Below, piece after piece: positions 6,631 through 13,919 of a stretch of DNA of 20,789 bases. The notes below the pieces were generated by a model. That model had not been told where the DNA came from and ran no database searches. It saw only the letters and a program-made list of their open reading frames with translations. Numbering within the stretch: the first letter of the stretch is position 1; each line of letters begins with the position of its first letter. A program made the position numbers and the translations under genes. The stretch comes from an uncultured SAR324 cluster bacterium (GTDB lineage: Bacteria > SAR324 > NAC60-12): positions 1-20,789 of the forward strand of contig CABXOR010000033.1 in NCBI GenBank assembly GCA_902513935.1. The letters are read 5' to 3'.

Positions 6631-7737
6631 ATGACTTCGTCTTACGACTCGCTTGGTATCCGACCCATCATCAATGCCCTAGCAAGCTTGACCATGTTGG
6701 GCGGATCGCTCATGCCTGATGAAGTTCGAAAGGCCATGGATCAAGCTGCAGGTTCGTTTGTGGATCTTCATGAACTGCAATTGAGTGTTGGGGAACGCCT
6801 CGCAGAATTGACACACAACGAAGCGGCCTATGTAAGTTGTGGTGCAGCTTCAGGGTTACTTCTTGCAACTGCGGCCTGCATTTCCAGGCATACTGCTGAT
6901 GCATATGAGGATTTCTCCAAATTGAATGGAGTTCCAAACGAAGTAATCGTGCAGAAGATGCATCGTAATTCATATGATTATGCGGTTCAAGAGGCCGGAG
7001 CCAAAATGGTGGAAATAGGCAGTAATGAAGGAACTCAAATCGAAGATCTGGAACAAGCGGTCAGTCCTGAAACCGTTGCAATTTTTTGGTTTCAAGGGGC
7101 GATGAACGGTCCTTCCGAATTGTCCCTGAAAAACGTGATTCGATCTGCAGGCAAGCATAAGGTTCCGGTAATCGTGGATGCTGCCGCTCAACTTCCTCCG
7201 GTTTCAAATCTATGGAATTTCACTCAGCAAGGAGCTGATCTTGTGATCTTCAGTGGAGGGAAGGATCTGGCCGGTCCACAGGCATCAGGGCTTATTCTTG
7301 GGAGTAAGGATCTGATTGAACGAATTCGGGGTTATGGAGCTCCCTACCATGGGGTGGGGAGACCAATGAAGGTGGGCAAGGAGGAAATGATGGGGCTACT
7401 TGCAGCAGTGGAACGTTACCTAAACCTAGATCATGAAAGTCTACTTCAAACTTATGAAAAACGGGTTCAATTTTGGATCAGCGGTCTTGATGGAAAGAAA
7501 GGGATCCTTGCCCAGCGGGATTACCCCAATGAAGCAGGACAGCCTGTTCCTAGAACACGAGTTGAATTACCCGTTGAAGTGTCAAAAGAAGAAGTGATTG
7601 ATGCTCTGATGAAGGGGGAACCAAGAGTGGCAGTAGCTCCTTCAGAAAACGGGAATGCTTTGCTGCTGAATCCAATGACCGTAATTGATGGGGAATCTGA
7701 AATTGTACTCGAACGACTCTTGCAGGTTCTTGGTTGA
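6631..7737 (+). CDS. SelA-like PLP-dependent lyase (DgaE-type)
   Basis: The 368-residue protein belongs to the fold-type I PLP group related to selenocysteine synthase SelA and to D-glucosaminate-6-phosphate ammonia-lyase DgaE. The N-terminus G-I-R-P-I-I-N-A, the small-residue turn S-C-G-A-A-S-G at 69-75, Asp183 in V-D-A-A-A-Q (PLP pyridine contact) and Lys211 in F-S-G-G-K-D (Schiff base) are all visible. It is about 90 residues shorter than bacterial SelA and sits among catabolic genes, so it is not the tRNA-Sec enzyme. Known relatives eliminate ammonia and water from 2-amino-sugar acids to make 2-keto-3-deoxy acids. An amino-sugar-acid substrate is therefore a reasonable inference, helped by kdgK and eda nearby, but other amino acids are possible. 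The ATG at 6631 has no clear ribosome site. Confidence 0.85.
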   Translation: MTSSYDSLGIRPIINALASLTMLGGSLMPDEVRKAMDQAAGSFVDLHELQLSVGERLAELTHNEAAYVSCGAASGLLLATAACISRHTADAYEDFSKLNGVPNEVIVQKMHRNSYDYAVQEAGAKMVEIGSNEGTQIEDLEQAVSPETVAIFWFQGAMNGPSELSLKNVIRSAGKHKVPVIVDAAAQLPPVSNLWNFTQQGADLVIFSGGKDLAGPQASGLILGSKDLIERIRGYGAPYHGVGRPMKVGKEEMMGLLAAVERYLNLDHESLLQTYEKRVQFWISGLDGKKGILAQRDYPNEAGQPVPRTRVELPVEVSKEEVIDALMKGEPRVAVAPSENGNALLLNPMTVIDGESEIVLERLLQVLG

Positions 7738-7809
7738 CTAAGGCTTTATTGACAAACGAGCATAAAAGTTTCCTTAATTGAATTTCACACAAATTTTTGA
7801 AAAAGCTTC

Positions 7810-8736
7810 GTGACTCAACGTGACCCTTCTAAATACGGAACTCAGGTGATCAAACCTGATGATTTTGACATATTCTGGGGTGAGCTTCTTGAACGCTCCG
7901 ACAAAATCCCTCTCAATGTATCGCTAACTCTGGATAGCATGCGTTCAACCGAACAGGTTGATGTGTTTGAGGTGCATTATGATAGCCTGAACTCTTTAAG
8001 AGTGTTTGGATGGTATTGCCTTCCCCGTTTGAGACCGCGACCTCTTGCGGCAAGGGTCTTCTATCCGGGATACATCAGTGAACCCACTCTTCCTAAGGCT
8101 CATGCAGAACAGGGGTATGCTACCTTTGGTGCCGCTCCACGAGGCAAATTGAGGAGCAACCGGCAGTTCAACCCTGGATATCCAGGGCTGTTGACCCACA
8201 ACCTCGTCGATCGTCAAAGTTATGCTTATCAGGGATTTTATCTGGATGCAATTAGGGTGATTGATTTCCTGACAGAGCAACCAGAAGTAGACTCTGAACG
8301 GATAGGAATCCAGGGAAGCAGTCAGGGAGGTGCTTTGACTCTGGTGGCGGCTGCTTTAAGGCCTCAGGTAAAGGCCGCATCTGCAGGAGCACCTTACCTT
8401 ACTGGGGTTGTGGATGCTATCGATCTAACACGCACCTATCCATATGAAGAGATCAACGACTACCTCCGTCTGCATCCCCAAAACCGGGATGCGATGGTCA
8501 AAACTTGGAATTACTATGATTGCATCAATTTCGCTGACCGCATTAAATGCCCTATCATCCTCTACATTGGACTTCAGGATGATGTATGTCCTCCAGAAAC
8601 CGCCTACCCTCTAATGGATAAAATTCAGTCTACTGAAAAAAAACTTTACGCTTATGATGGGCATGGACATGACGCAAATTTCCATGTGCATGACCAGGTG
8701 GTTGAAAACTTTTTTGACAATCAGTTAAAAACCTAA
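7810..8736 (+). CDS. CE7-type acetyl esterase (acetylxylan esterase/cephalosporin-C deacetylase family)
   Basis: This 308-residue alpha/beta hydrolase lacks a signal peptide, so it acts in the cytoplasm, probably removing an acetyl or other acyl group after uptake. The nucleophile elbow is G-S-S-Q-G-G with Ser171; Asp257 in G-L-Q-D-D-V-C-P-P and His285 or His287 in D-G-H-G-H-D complete the triad. The CE7 framework is clear: Y-P-G-L-L-T, S-Y-A-Y-Q-G-F-Y-L-D-A-I-R, then P-E-V-D-S-E-R-I. The family's R-G-Q motif reads R-G-K here (111-113). The reported start is GTG 7810; GTG 7846 would give a protein beginning V-I-K-P-D-D-F, matching the start of the following paralogue. It is 72 bases after the SelA-like gene and is followed by a non-catalytic copy of itself. 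Confidence 0.88.
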   Translation: MTQRDPSKYGTQVIKPDDFDIFWGELLERSDKIPLNVSLTLDSMRSTEQVDVFEVHYDSLNSLRVFGWYCLPRLRPRPLAARVFYPGYISEPTLPKAHAEQGYATFGAAPRGKLRSNRQFNPGYPGLLTHNLVDRQSYAYQGFYLDAIRVIDFLTEQPEVDSERIGIQGSSQGGALTLVAAALRPQVKAASAGAPYLTGVVDAIDLTRTYPYEEINDYLRLHPQNRDAMVKTWNYYDCINFADRIKCPIILYIGLQDDVCPPETAYPLMDKIQSTEKKLYAYDGHGHDANFHVHDQVVENFFDNQLKT

Positions 8737-8775
8737 AGTGGTGAAAACTTCAGATTCCTAAATAAAGAGAGAACC

Positions 8776-9642
8776 ATGAAACCTGATGACTTCAGTTCCT
8801 ACTGGCTTCAATTGGAACAGGAACTCATTCGAGTTGAACCAGCACCAGAATGCACAGAAATCTCTCTTCGGTCCACTCCAGAAGGCAAGGTGTTCGGATT
8901 GCTACTTACGAGTCTTGGAGGGTACCGAATTTTTTCTTATTACTGCGTTCCTCATGGAAAAGGACCTTTTCCGGTCATTTATCGTCTTCCCAACTATGGT
9001 AGTGTGGTCCACATCCCTCCTTTCGAGGAACGTTGCAATCACATTTCAATTGCTTTATGTCATAGAGGACAGAGGCTTTCTGATGAACCCTTTGCTGCTT
9101 CCTATCCAGGACTGTTGACACAAGGCATTGAATCACCTCAAACTTATATTTACCGGGAGATTGCTAGTGATTGTCTTAGAGTAATGGATTTTCTCCTGAC
9201 TTGTGAAGAAGTAGATCATCGTAGAATTAGTCTGGTGGGTGGGGATCTGGCTTTCTGGACTGCTGCAATGCGTCCTCAAGCACTTACATTGTTTTATACT
9301 CCTTCTATGTTTTACAAATCTCTACAAAAAGCCTCTTCAAGCAGTCATTATCCTCTTGAAGAATTCAATGACTATTTTAGGGCTTTTCCAAAATCTAGGA
9401 AACAGGTTGAGACGACGTTAGAATACTTTGAGCCCATGAACTTTGCTCCATGGGTATCTAGTTCGACAATGATGATGGAAGAGTCTGAAGGAGATGGAGA
9501 TGACTTGGCGGCGGCCTTTGGAAGAGAGATTGATCGGTGCACTACCTATCATTCCAGCTTTCGGGATGGAGTTTTTCAGGCTCAATGGATTGCGGATAAA
9601 CTCAAAACAGGGAAGCCACTTCTTCCTAAACATTGGTCATAA
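8776..9642 (+). CDS. CE7-like esterase paralogue without catalytic residues (pseudoenzyme)
   Basis: The intact 288-residue ORF is collinear with the preceding esterase: M-K-P-D-D-F, Y-P-G-L-L-T, Y-R-E-I-A-S-D-C-L-R-V-M-D-F-L, Y-P-L-E-E-F-N-D-Y. The nucleophile elbow is gone: where the neighbour has G-S-S-Q-G-G, this one has G-G-D (155-157) followed by what looks like a four-residue deletion. The acid-residue region (S-S-S-T-M-M-M-E-E-S-E-G-D) and the histidine region (F-R-D-G-V-F-Q) also lack the triad. The CE7 R-G-Q motif, implicated in oligomer packing, is kept (97-99). The frame has no stops, so the protein is probably made; GAGAG precedes the ATG. It may be a structural or regulatory partner of the active esterase, since CE7 enzymes are oligomers. 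Early decay of a duplicate is the alternative. Confidence 0.85.
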   Translation: MKPDDFSSYWLQLEQELIRVEPAPECTEISLRSTPEGKVFGLLLTSLGGYRIFSYYCVPHGKGPFPVIYRLPNYGSVVHIPPFEERCNHISIALCHRGQRLSDEPFAASYPGLLTQGIESPQTYIYREIASDCLRVMDFLLTCEEVDHRRISLVGGDLAFWTAAMRPQALTLFYTPSMFYKSLQKASSSSHYPLEEFNDYFRAFPKSRKQVETTLEYFEPMNFAPWVSSSTMMMEESEGDGDDLAAAFGREIDRCTTYHSSFRDGVFQAQWIADKLKTGKPLLPKHWS

Positions 9643-9764
9643 AAGAGGAATTTTATCTATAATACACCAGGTTTCATCTGTAAAATTATTAATTTGAATG
9701 AAATTACTGGAAGAACTTGGTAAATTGGAACCTACCTTCAAGAATCTCTATTATTTTTCACACC

Positions 9765-10520
9765 ATGGAAATGCGAATCAATCCTGACTTTCCGAAAAGA
9801 CCATACCGAAACAAGGTGGATGCTTTAAAAGAAATCGGTGCTGCCACGATTAGTGCAGAACTCAAACATATTGCTGGCATAAAGGATTCATTCATGATGG
9901 GGCCTAAATCCTGTACTCTTGGTAAAACAATTGGGGGGCCCGCCATCACCCTCCAATTCATGCCCATTCGAGAAGATTATTATCAAGATGCTGAGGAGTA
10001 TCAAAATGTCGAGGAACAGCTTCATCGTCATGCTCTTTATCTTGCTCAAGCTGGTGATGTGGTTGTGGTAGACGCTAGGGGAGACTTGAGTAGTGGTGTT
10101 TTTGGAGAGATGATGCTTGCCTATTTTCATGGAAAGGGTGGAGAAGGTGTGGTTCTGGACGGTTGTATCCGGGATTCTAGAAAAATTCTTGAAACAGGAC
10201 TTGGAATCTGGTCGAGGGGATTTACCCCTAATTATCATATCCAGACGGGAATTTTCCCCTTTTGCGTAAATGATCCTATCTCCTGTGGAGACAGGCTTGT
10301 TTTCCCGGGAGATATTATCGTTGCAGATGATGATGGTGCAGTCGTGGTACCATTAAAACTAATAGATGTTTTGCTTGAAAGTGCAGGGGGGCACAAGGAG
10401 TGGGAAGAATTCTCAAAACTCAAACTTTCAGAGGGAGGAGACTTGCGTAAATACTACCCTCTCAATGAAGAGGCGCAGAAGGAATATGAAGCTTGGAGCA
10501 AGAACCAAGGGGAAATATGA
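9765..10520 (+). CDS. RraA family aldolase/decarboxylase-like protein
   Basis: This belongs to the RraA/HMG-CHA aldolase family (formerly labelled dimethylmenaquinone methyltransferase). Class II pyruvate aldolases of this family cleave 4-hydroxy-4-methyl-2-oxoglutarate-type compounds or decarboxylate oxaloacetate using a divalent metal; the RNase E inhibitor RraA is a non-enzymatic relative. The motif L-D-G-C-I-R-D-S holds the Arg-Asp pair needed for catalysis (about residues 132-138 counted from the chosen start), then W-S-R-G-F-T-P, then P-G-D-I-I-V-A-D-D-D-G-A-V-V-V-P. I start at ATG 9765 (or 9771), because a TTG at 9717 would add 16 residues unlike the family. It closes the + cluster and could split the keto acid formed upstream. 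Its stop overlaps an ATG (ATGA at 10517-10520) that opens a truncated ORF. Confidence 0.88.
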   Translation: MEMRINPDFPKRPYRNKVDALKEIGAATISAELKHIAGIKDSFMMGPKSCTLGKTIGGPAITLQFMPIREDYYQDAEEYQNVEEQLHRHALYLAQAGDVVVVDARGDLSSGVFGEMMLAYFHGKGGEGVVLDGCIRDSRKILETGLGIWSRGFTPNYHIQTGIFPFCVNDPISCGDRLVFPGDIIVADDDGAVVVPLKLIDVLLESAGGHKEWEEFSKLKLSEGGDLRKYYPLNEEAQKEYEAWSKNQGEI

Positions 10521-10588
10521 CTCACGAATCTCTGATCGAAGTGACCAATCCTGCGGATGGAGCGTTAACTCGATTGTATTTTTTTTAA
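10517..10588 (+). pseudogene. Truncated ORF resembling an aldehyde dehydrogenase N-terminus
   Basis: An ATG overlapping the RraA stop in ATGA fashion opens 23 codons and then TAA. The peptide starts M-T-H-E-S-L-I-E-V-T-N-P-A-D-G and collapses into L-Y-F-F. The V-T-N-P-A-D-G turn is a common beginning of NAD-dependent aldehyde dehydrogenases (such as those for succinate or 2,5-dioxovalerate semialdehyde). A translationally coupled start with an abrupt end suggests an operon gene whose body was deleted. The match is short, so the family call is tentative. Confidence 0.45.
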
Positions 10589-10647
10589 TATTTAATTTTG
10601 AGGAAAGTCTGAATTACTAAAATGCCGACTTCTGCTGATCCGAAACT

Positions 10648-10675
10648 AAAATAGATTCTAAGTTCTATTTTTCTT
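10648..10675. terminator. Possible terminator stem-loop between converging genes
   Basis: AAAATAGA (10648-10655) and TCTATTTT (10664-10671) form a perfect 8-bp inverted repeat around an 8-base loop and are followed by T-rich sequence. It sits between the + cluster and the converging kdgK gene. The stem is AT-rich and therefore weak, but the paired A and T runs would allow use in both directions. Confidence 0.35.
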
Positions 10676-10789
10676 CAGTGCAAGCCCTAACTTGCCTTGC
10701 TAAAGCCCATTTGACGTCTACCTAATTCGGTCAAGTCCTGCAGTGAGGCACGGTTTATACAGGCAAGCTCATAATCTTCCGTAGCAAAA

Positions 10790-11737
10790 TCAGGAGCGCA
10801 TTGTCCTTCCTAAAAATGCTGCAACGTCGTCACGGTTTGGAATGGAATCCACAGCTCCGTAATTGGTTGTGGATAACGCAGCGGCAGCATTGGCGTATTC
10901 AGCCGCGGCGAATGGATCATCACTTCTTAGCCATTCCGACAGGAACGCTCCGTCAAAAGTATCTCCTGCTCCGGTTGCATCAATAGCCTTCACGGCATGT
11001 CCGGAAATATAGCACTCATTATTTCCGTCGGCAACAAGAACCCCTTGCTCACCCTGCTTTAAAACAACTAATTTAGCTCCGAGTTTTAGATAATAATCAA
11101 TAATATCTTTTGGTTCCTTGAGTCCTGTTAAAGATGTGACATCATCCAAACTGGGCAGAAGTACATCACACATTGGTACAACATGGTTAATCACATTTCT
11201 TGCTTGATTTAAAGTCCAAAGTTTAAGCCGTAAATTAGTATCATACGAAATTTTTAATCCTCTTTTACGTGCATGATGAATGGCTGCAAAAGCTGTTTCG
11301 CGAGACGAATCACTAATTGCCTGAGTGATAGCAGACAAATGCAAAACTTTCGCTTGTGAAACAACATCAACCGTTACATCTTCCGGAGTCATTTGACTAG
11401 CAGCTGATCCTCTTCTGTAATAGCTGAAGTGATGGCCATTTTCGTCATGTGTAACAAAGTAAATACCTGTTGGAAACTCCGGATGCTGCAAGACATATGT
11501 GCAATTCACACCTTCTCTTTTCCACAACTCCAATAATTTTCTACCAAAAAGATCATTGCCTACTTTGCTCAAAAAACCTGAAGAAGTCTCCTGACGAGCA
11601 ACTGCGATAGCTGTGTTGGAGGTGTCTCCCCCAAATCCTGAACGATAAGTATTATTAGTGTCATCAGGAATTTGATTGAATTCTATTAGAGCTTCACCCA
11701 AACATAGTACATCCATTTTCATGTGATTTACTGTCAT
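10790..11737 (-). CDS. kdgK: 2-keto-3-deoxygluconate kinase (PfkB family)
   Basis: The 315-residue PfkB-family sugar kinase probably phosphorylates 2-keto-3-deoxygluconate with ATP to KDPG in the cytoplasm. The N-terminal G-G-D-T-S-N-T-A substrate turn is at 36-43. The Y-Y-R-R-G-S-A-A-S segment at 106-114 is characteristic of KDG kinases rather than ribokinase or fructokinase. The signature D-A-T-G-A-G-D-T-F-D-G is at 253-263 with catalytic base Asp259. The gene overlaps the stop of eda by one base (TAATG on the minus strand), so the two are translated together and form the classic KDG to pyruvate plus glyceraldehyde-3-phosphate pair. In the one 60-base line counted, GC was 22 of 60, much lower than the flanking D-aminoacylase. 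Fructokinase-like activity is the main alternative. Confidence 0.9.
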   Translation of the reverse strand: MTVNHMKMDVLCLGEALIEFNQIPDDTNNTYRSGFGGDTSNTAIAVARQETSSGFLSKVGNDLFGRKLLELWKREGVNCTYVLQHPEFPTGIYFVTHDENGHHFSYYRRGSAASQMTPEDVTVDVVSQAKVLHLSAITQAISDSSRETAFAAIHHARKRGLKISYDTNLRLKLWTLNQARNVINHVVPMCDVLLPSLDDVTSLTGLKEPKDIIDYYLKLGAKLVVLKQGEQGVLVADGNNECYISGHAVKAIDATGAGDTFDGAFLSEWLRSDDPFAAAEYANAAAALSTTNYGAVDSIPNRDDVAAFLGRTMRS

Positions 11738-12372
11738 TATAATCCAGCGGTTTTCTGCAAAACCTGCTTCCCAAGCTGAATTATAGTTTCTCGCTGACCT
11801 TCCAGAATCAGTCCTTCATTCACCAGTTCATCTCCAAGACCAACACACATAGCTCCGTTTTCAAGATATTGAGAAATATCATCTGATTTTACACCACCTG
11901 TAGGAATTAGGTGAACTTGCGGAAAAACCGACGAGAGCGCTTTCAAATAAGATGCTCCGCCCAAAAGGTTGATGGGGAATATCTTAACAGCGTCAGCACC
12001 CGCAATAACAGCACTCTGGACTTCAGTTGGAGTCATTGCTCCCAAAAAACACGGCACATCTTTTTGATGAGAAATTCCTGGCAATTCTTTTACAATACAA
12101 GGCGAAACCAGATATTTAGCTCCGGAATCAAGACAACGCTCAGCATGTTCTGCTGAGGTAACTGTTCCTGCACCAATCAAAAGATCTTTTCGTGAGGCGT
12201 ATTTAGTGATTAACTTAAATGCGTCCGGAATCGTCAGAGTTATTTCAAAAGTTCTAAAGCCCGCATCGGTTAACCACTCAATGGCAGTTTCCGCTATTTC
12301 TGGTGTACTTGCACGTACTACAGGAATGATACGTAATTTCCGGAGTCGTTTCAAAACAGAATTTAAAGCCAT
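11737..12372 (-). CDS. eda: KDPG aldolase (2-keto-3-deoxy-6-phosphogluconate aldolase)
   Basis: At 211 residues this is a class I KDPG/KHG aldolase. Lys130 in D-A-V-K-I-F-P is the Schiff-base lysine; Glu43 in F-E-I-T-L is the catalytic base; I-P-V-V-R ends with Arg20; G-A-G-T-V-T is at 67-72, and the phosphate-binding P-T-G-G-V is near 170. It cleaves KDPG to pyruvate and glyceraldehyde-3-phosphate. The E. coli R49 position is a threonine here (L-T-I-P), a change common in non-enterobacterial members. It is translationally coupled to kdgK and could serve a sugar-acid dehydratase such as the partial enolase-superfamily enzyme, or a DgaE-like lyase making KDPG. The 330 bases upstream hold a broken deacylase gene. 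Confidence 0.92.
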   Translation of the reverse strand: MALNSVLKRLRKLRIIPVVRASTPEIAETAIEWLTDAGFRTFEITLTIPDAFKLITKYASRKDLLIGAGTVTSAEHAERCLDSGAKYLVSPCIVKELPGISHQKDVPCFLGAMTPTEVQSAVIAGADAVKIFPINLLGGASYLKALSSVFPQVHLIPTGGVKSDDISQYLENGAMCVGLGDELVNEGLILEGQRETIIQLGKQVLQKTAGL

Positions 12373-12485
12373 TTAACCTCATTCACAACATTTAAGTTAT
12401 AAGTTCCATAACTGCTTAAAAAAGTTTAAATTTACATTCTTTCAAAAATTAAAAATAAGCATGCATAACAGCTGGTAATATCAGC

Positions 12486-12680
12486 CTAGAATTTCACAAG
12501 ATCACCGTGAACACCTCCGGTGAGGAGCAAAGTTGGGCCGTCTTTATTACCTCGAATCACCAACAAGGTTTGTTGAACGGCTTCGCCCTTTTAATCTGTA
12601 AAAATCTCAACTCTCAGAATTGTTTTGGAGTTTTTTCTAGTTTGGAAATTCTGAAGTCTTTTAGATCCAGTTATATTCAT
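12486..12680 (-). pseudogene. Remnant of a succinylglutamate desuccinylase/aspartoacylase family gene
   Basis: Read on the minus strand from ATG at 12680, one frame runs through an internal TAA (12591-12593) to TAG at 12486-12488. After the internal stop it encodes V-I-R-G-N-K-D-G-P-T, then L-L-L-T-G-G-V-H-G-D, the N-terminal core of the zinc carboxypeptidase-like AstE/AspA family, whose H-G-D-E supplies two zinc ligands. Here H-G-D is followed by L-V-K-F and a stop, so the glutamate and the rest of the enzyme are missing. It occupies most of the gap between the D-threonine aldolase-like gene (stop 22 bases away) and eda. Members deacylate N-acyl amino acids, which would suit the D-aminoacylase in the same run. 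Confidence 0.7.
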
Positions 12681-12702
12681 CAGTTTGTAAATGAATTTTA
12701 AT

Positions 12703-13782
12703 TCAGGCAGTTTTCCCACGGCCTTGAATTTTCCAAACTTTTTCGAGCTTTTGGTTCCTTAATCCACAGATTATATCATGGAGAAACACAGTGGCGTCAC
12801 CGTAACCAACCTGATAGTCAATCTTATCTCCAACCATAAGTGTGGTATTTTCATCTTTGAGTTTCAAAATCCCGTGTTCAGATGACATACTGACGTTTTC
12901 CAGTTCATTTAAATTTAATGGGAGAGGTTCTGCGATCCAGCCAGGTAGTGTTTTAAATCCAGCATCTGTGATTATCCTTTTTACCGTTGGTCGACTGGTG
13001 ATGCTGCTACGGACAAAGAGTGATGGTTGAGTGGATACTCCCCAAGACTTGTAGGCTTGATCTGTGAAAATAGCCCCTCCAGCCTGGATTTCGGTATAGA
13101 TATTAAAATCAGTAGATATTTGATATGTTGCACTACCGGCACCACTGATGATATTGAGTTGAATCTTCTCTTTCTCCAACTTATCGACTGTATCTATTAA
13201 ACTACGTAACGATTCCGTGATAGTTTCTTTTTTTTCGACAGGATTTGTTATTCCAACAGCATGTCCCTCCCAGGCCATCAACCCCTCAAAATTCAACCCA
13301 TCAAGACCGATGATCCTTTTGCAGAAGTCAAGAGTCTTAAAACCAGGAGCAACCCCCGCACGGTCCATTCCAACATTCACTTCAACCAAAACACCGATTG
13401 ATACATTTTTCAGTTTTGCAGCGTTAGCCATTTGTACTGCTATTCCATAATCATCAACAGCTACGATCACTTTAATTTTTTCAGCAAGATTACATAAGCG
13501 TTCGAGTTTACTGGTTCCCACCACCTGATTAGCGATGAGAATATTCCCGATACCGGACCCAGCCATTACTTCAGCTTCGCTCAGTATAGCGCAGGTTATT
13601 CCTGAAGCACCTGCTTCAATTGCCATTTTTGATATTTCAGGAATCTTGATCCCTTTAGTATGTGGTCTCCAGTTCAATTTTCGATCTCTGAAATAGGCAG
13701 AAAGACTGGCAATGTTTTCTTCCATCCTATCCAGATCAACCCACAAAAAAGGTGTATCCACGTTTTTAATGTTTTGGAGCAT
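12703..13782 (-). CDS. D-threonine aldolase-like PLP enzyme with altered metal site
   Basis: This 359-residue fold-type III PLP protein is a distant paralogue of the enzyme at the left end of the window. It shares L-x-W-V-D-L-D, R-P-H-T-K (39-43, Lys43 the probable Schiff-base lysine; K-G-I-K replaces the usual K-T-H-K), S-E-A-E-V-M-A, G-M-D-R-A-G and the C-terminal domain ending R-G-K. In the C-terminal metal region the family pattern H-x-C/D-x-T-V-N-L-H-D reads Y-G-D-A-T-V-F-L-H-D, starting at Tyr327. The metal-binding histidine is thus tyrosine and the cysteine is Asp329. It may act on a different D-amino acid, use a different metal geometry, or be metal-free; D-3-hydroxyaspartate-type aldolase or racemase activity is conceivable. 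It sits downstream of M81 and D-aminoacylase genes. No ribosome site precedes the ATG. Confidence 0.82.
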   Translation of the reverse strand: MLQNIKNVDTPFLWVDLDRMEENIASLSAYFRDRKLNWRPHTKGIKIPEISKMAIEAGASGITCAILSEAEVMAGSGIGNILIANQVVGTSKLERLCNLAEKIKVIVAVDDYGIAVQMANAAKLKNVSIGVLVEVNVGMDRAGVAPGFKTLDFCKRIIGLDGLNFEGLMAWEGHAVGITNPVEKKETITESLRSLIDTVDKLEKEKIQLNIISGAGSATYQISTDFNIYTEIQAGGAIFTDQAYKSWGVSTQPSLFVRSSITSRPTVKRIITDAGFKTLPGWIAEPLPLNLNELENVSMSSEHGILKLKDENTTLMVGDKIDYQVGYGDATVFLHDIICGLRNQKLEKVWKIQGRGKTA

Positions 13783-13919
13783 GCTAATTAAATAATTATA
13801 AATATAAATTGAATTTTCATACTTTCTTCAAAGACATAAATTCAACCATGGAATTTCACTACCACTTTAAATCAATGCGAATTTTATATTAATGAGATTT
13901 TGAGAAGATTTTTCCATAA

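Noticed and set aside
6631..7737. Reading the SelA-like gene as true selenocysteine synthase
   Set aside because: It is too short, no selB or tRNA-Sec is nearby, and the context is catabolic.
9698..9787. 29-codon ORF starting with ATG and overlapping the RraA start
   Set aside because: No ribosome site, no recognisable peptide, and it ends inside the RraA coding region in another frame; likely chance.
10621..10789. Minus-strand open stretch downstream of kdgK, considered as a lost gene
   Set aside because: About 45 codons in a frame shifted from kdgK, no start codon, no recognisable motif.
12502..12523. TCACCG/CGGTGA inverted repeat, considered as an operator or terminator
   Set aside because: It lies within the codons for T-G-G-V-H-G-D of the deacylase remnant, so its symmetry is explained by coding sequence.
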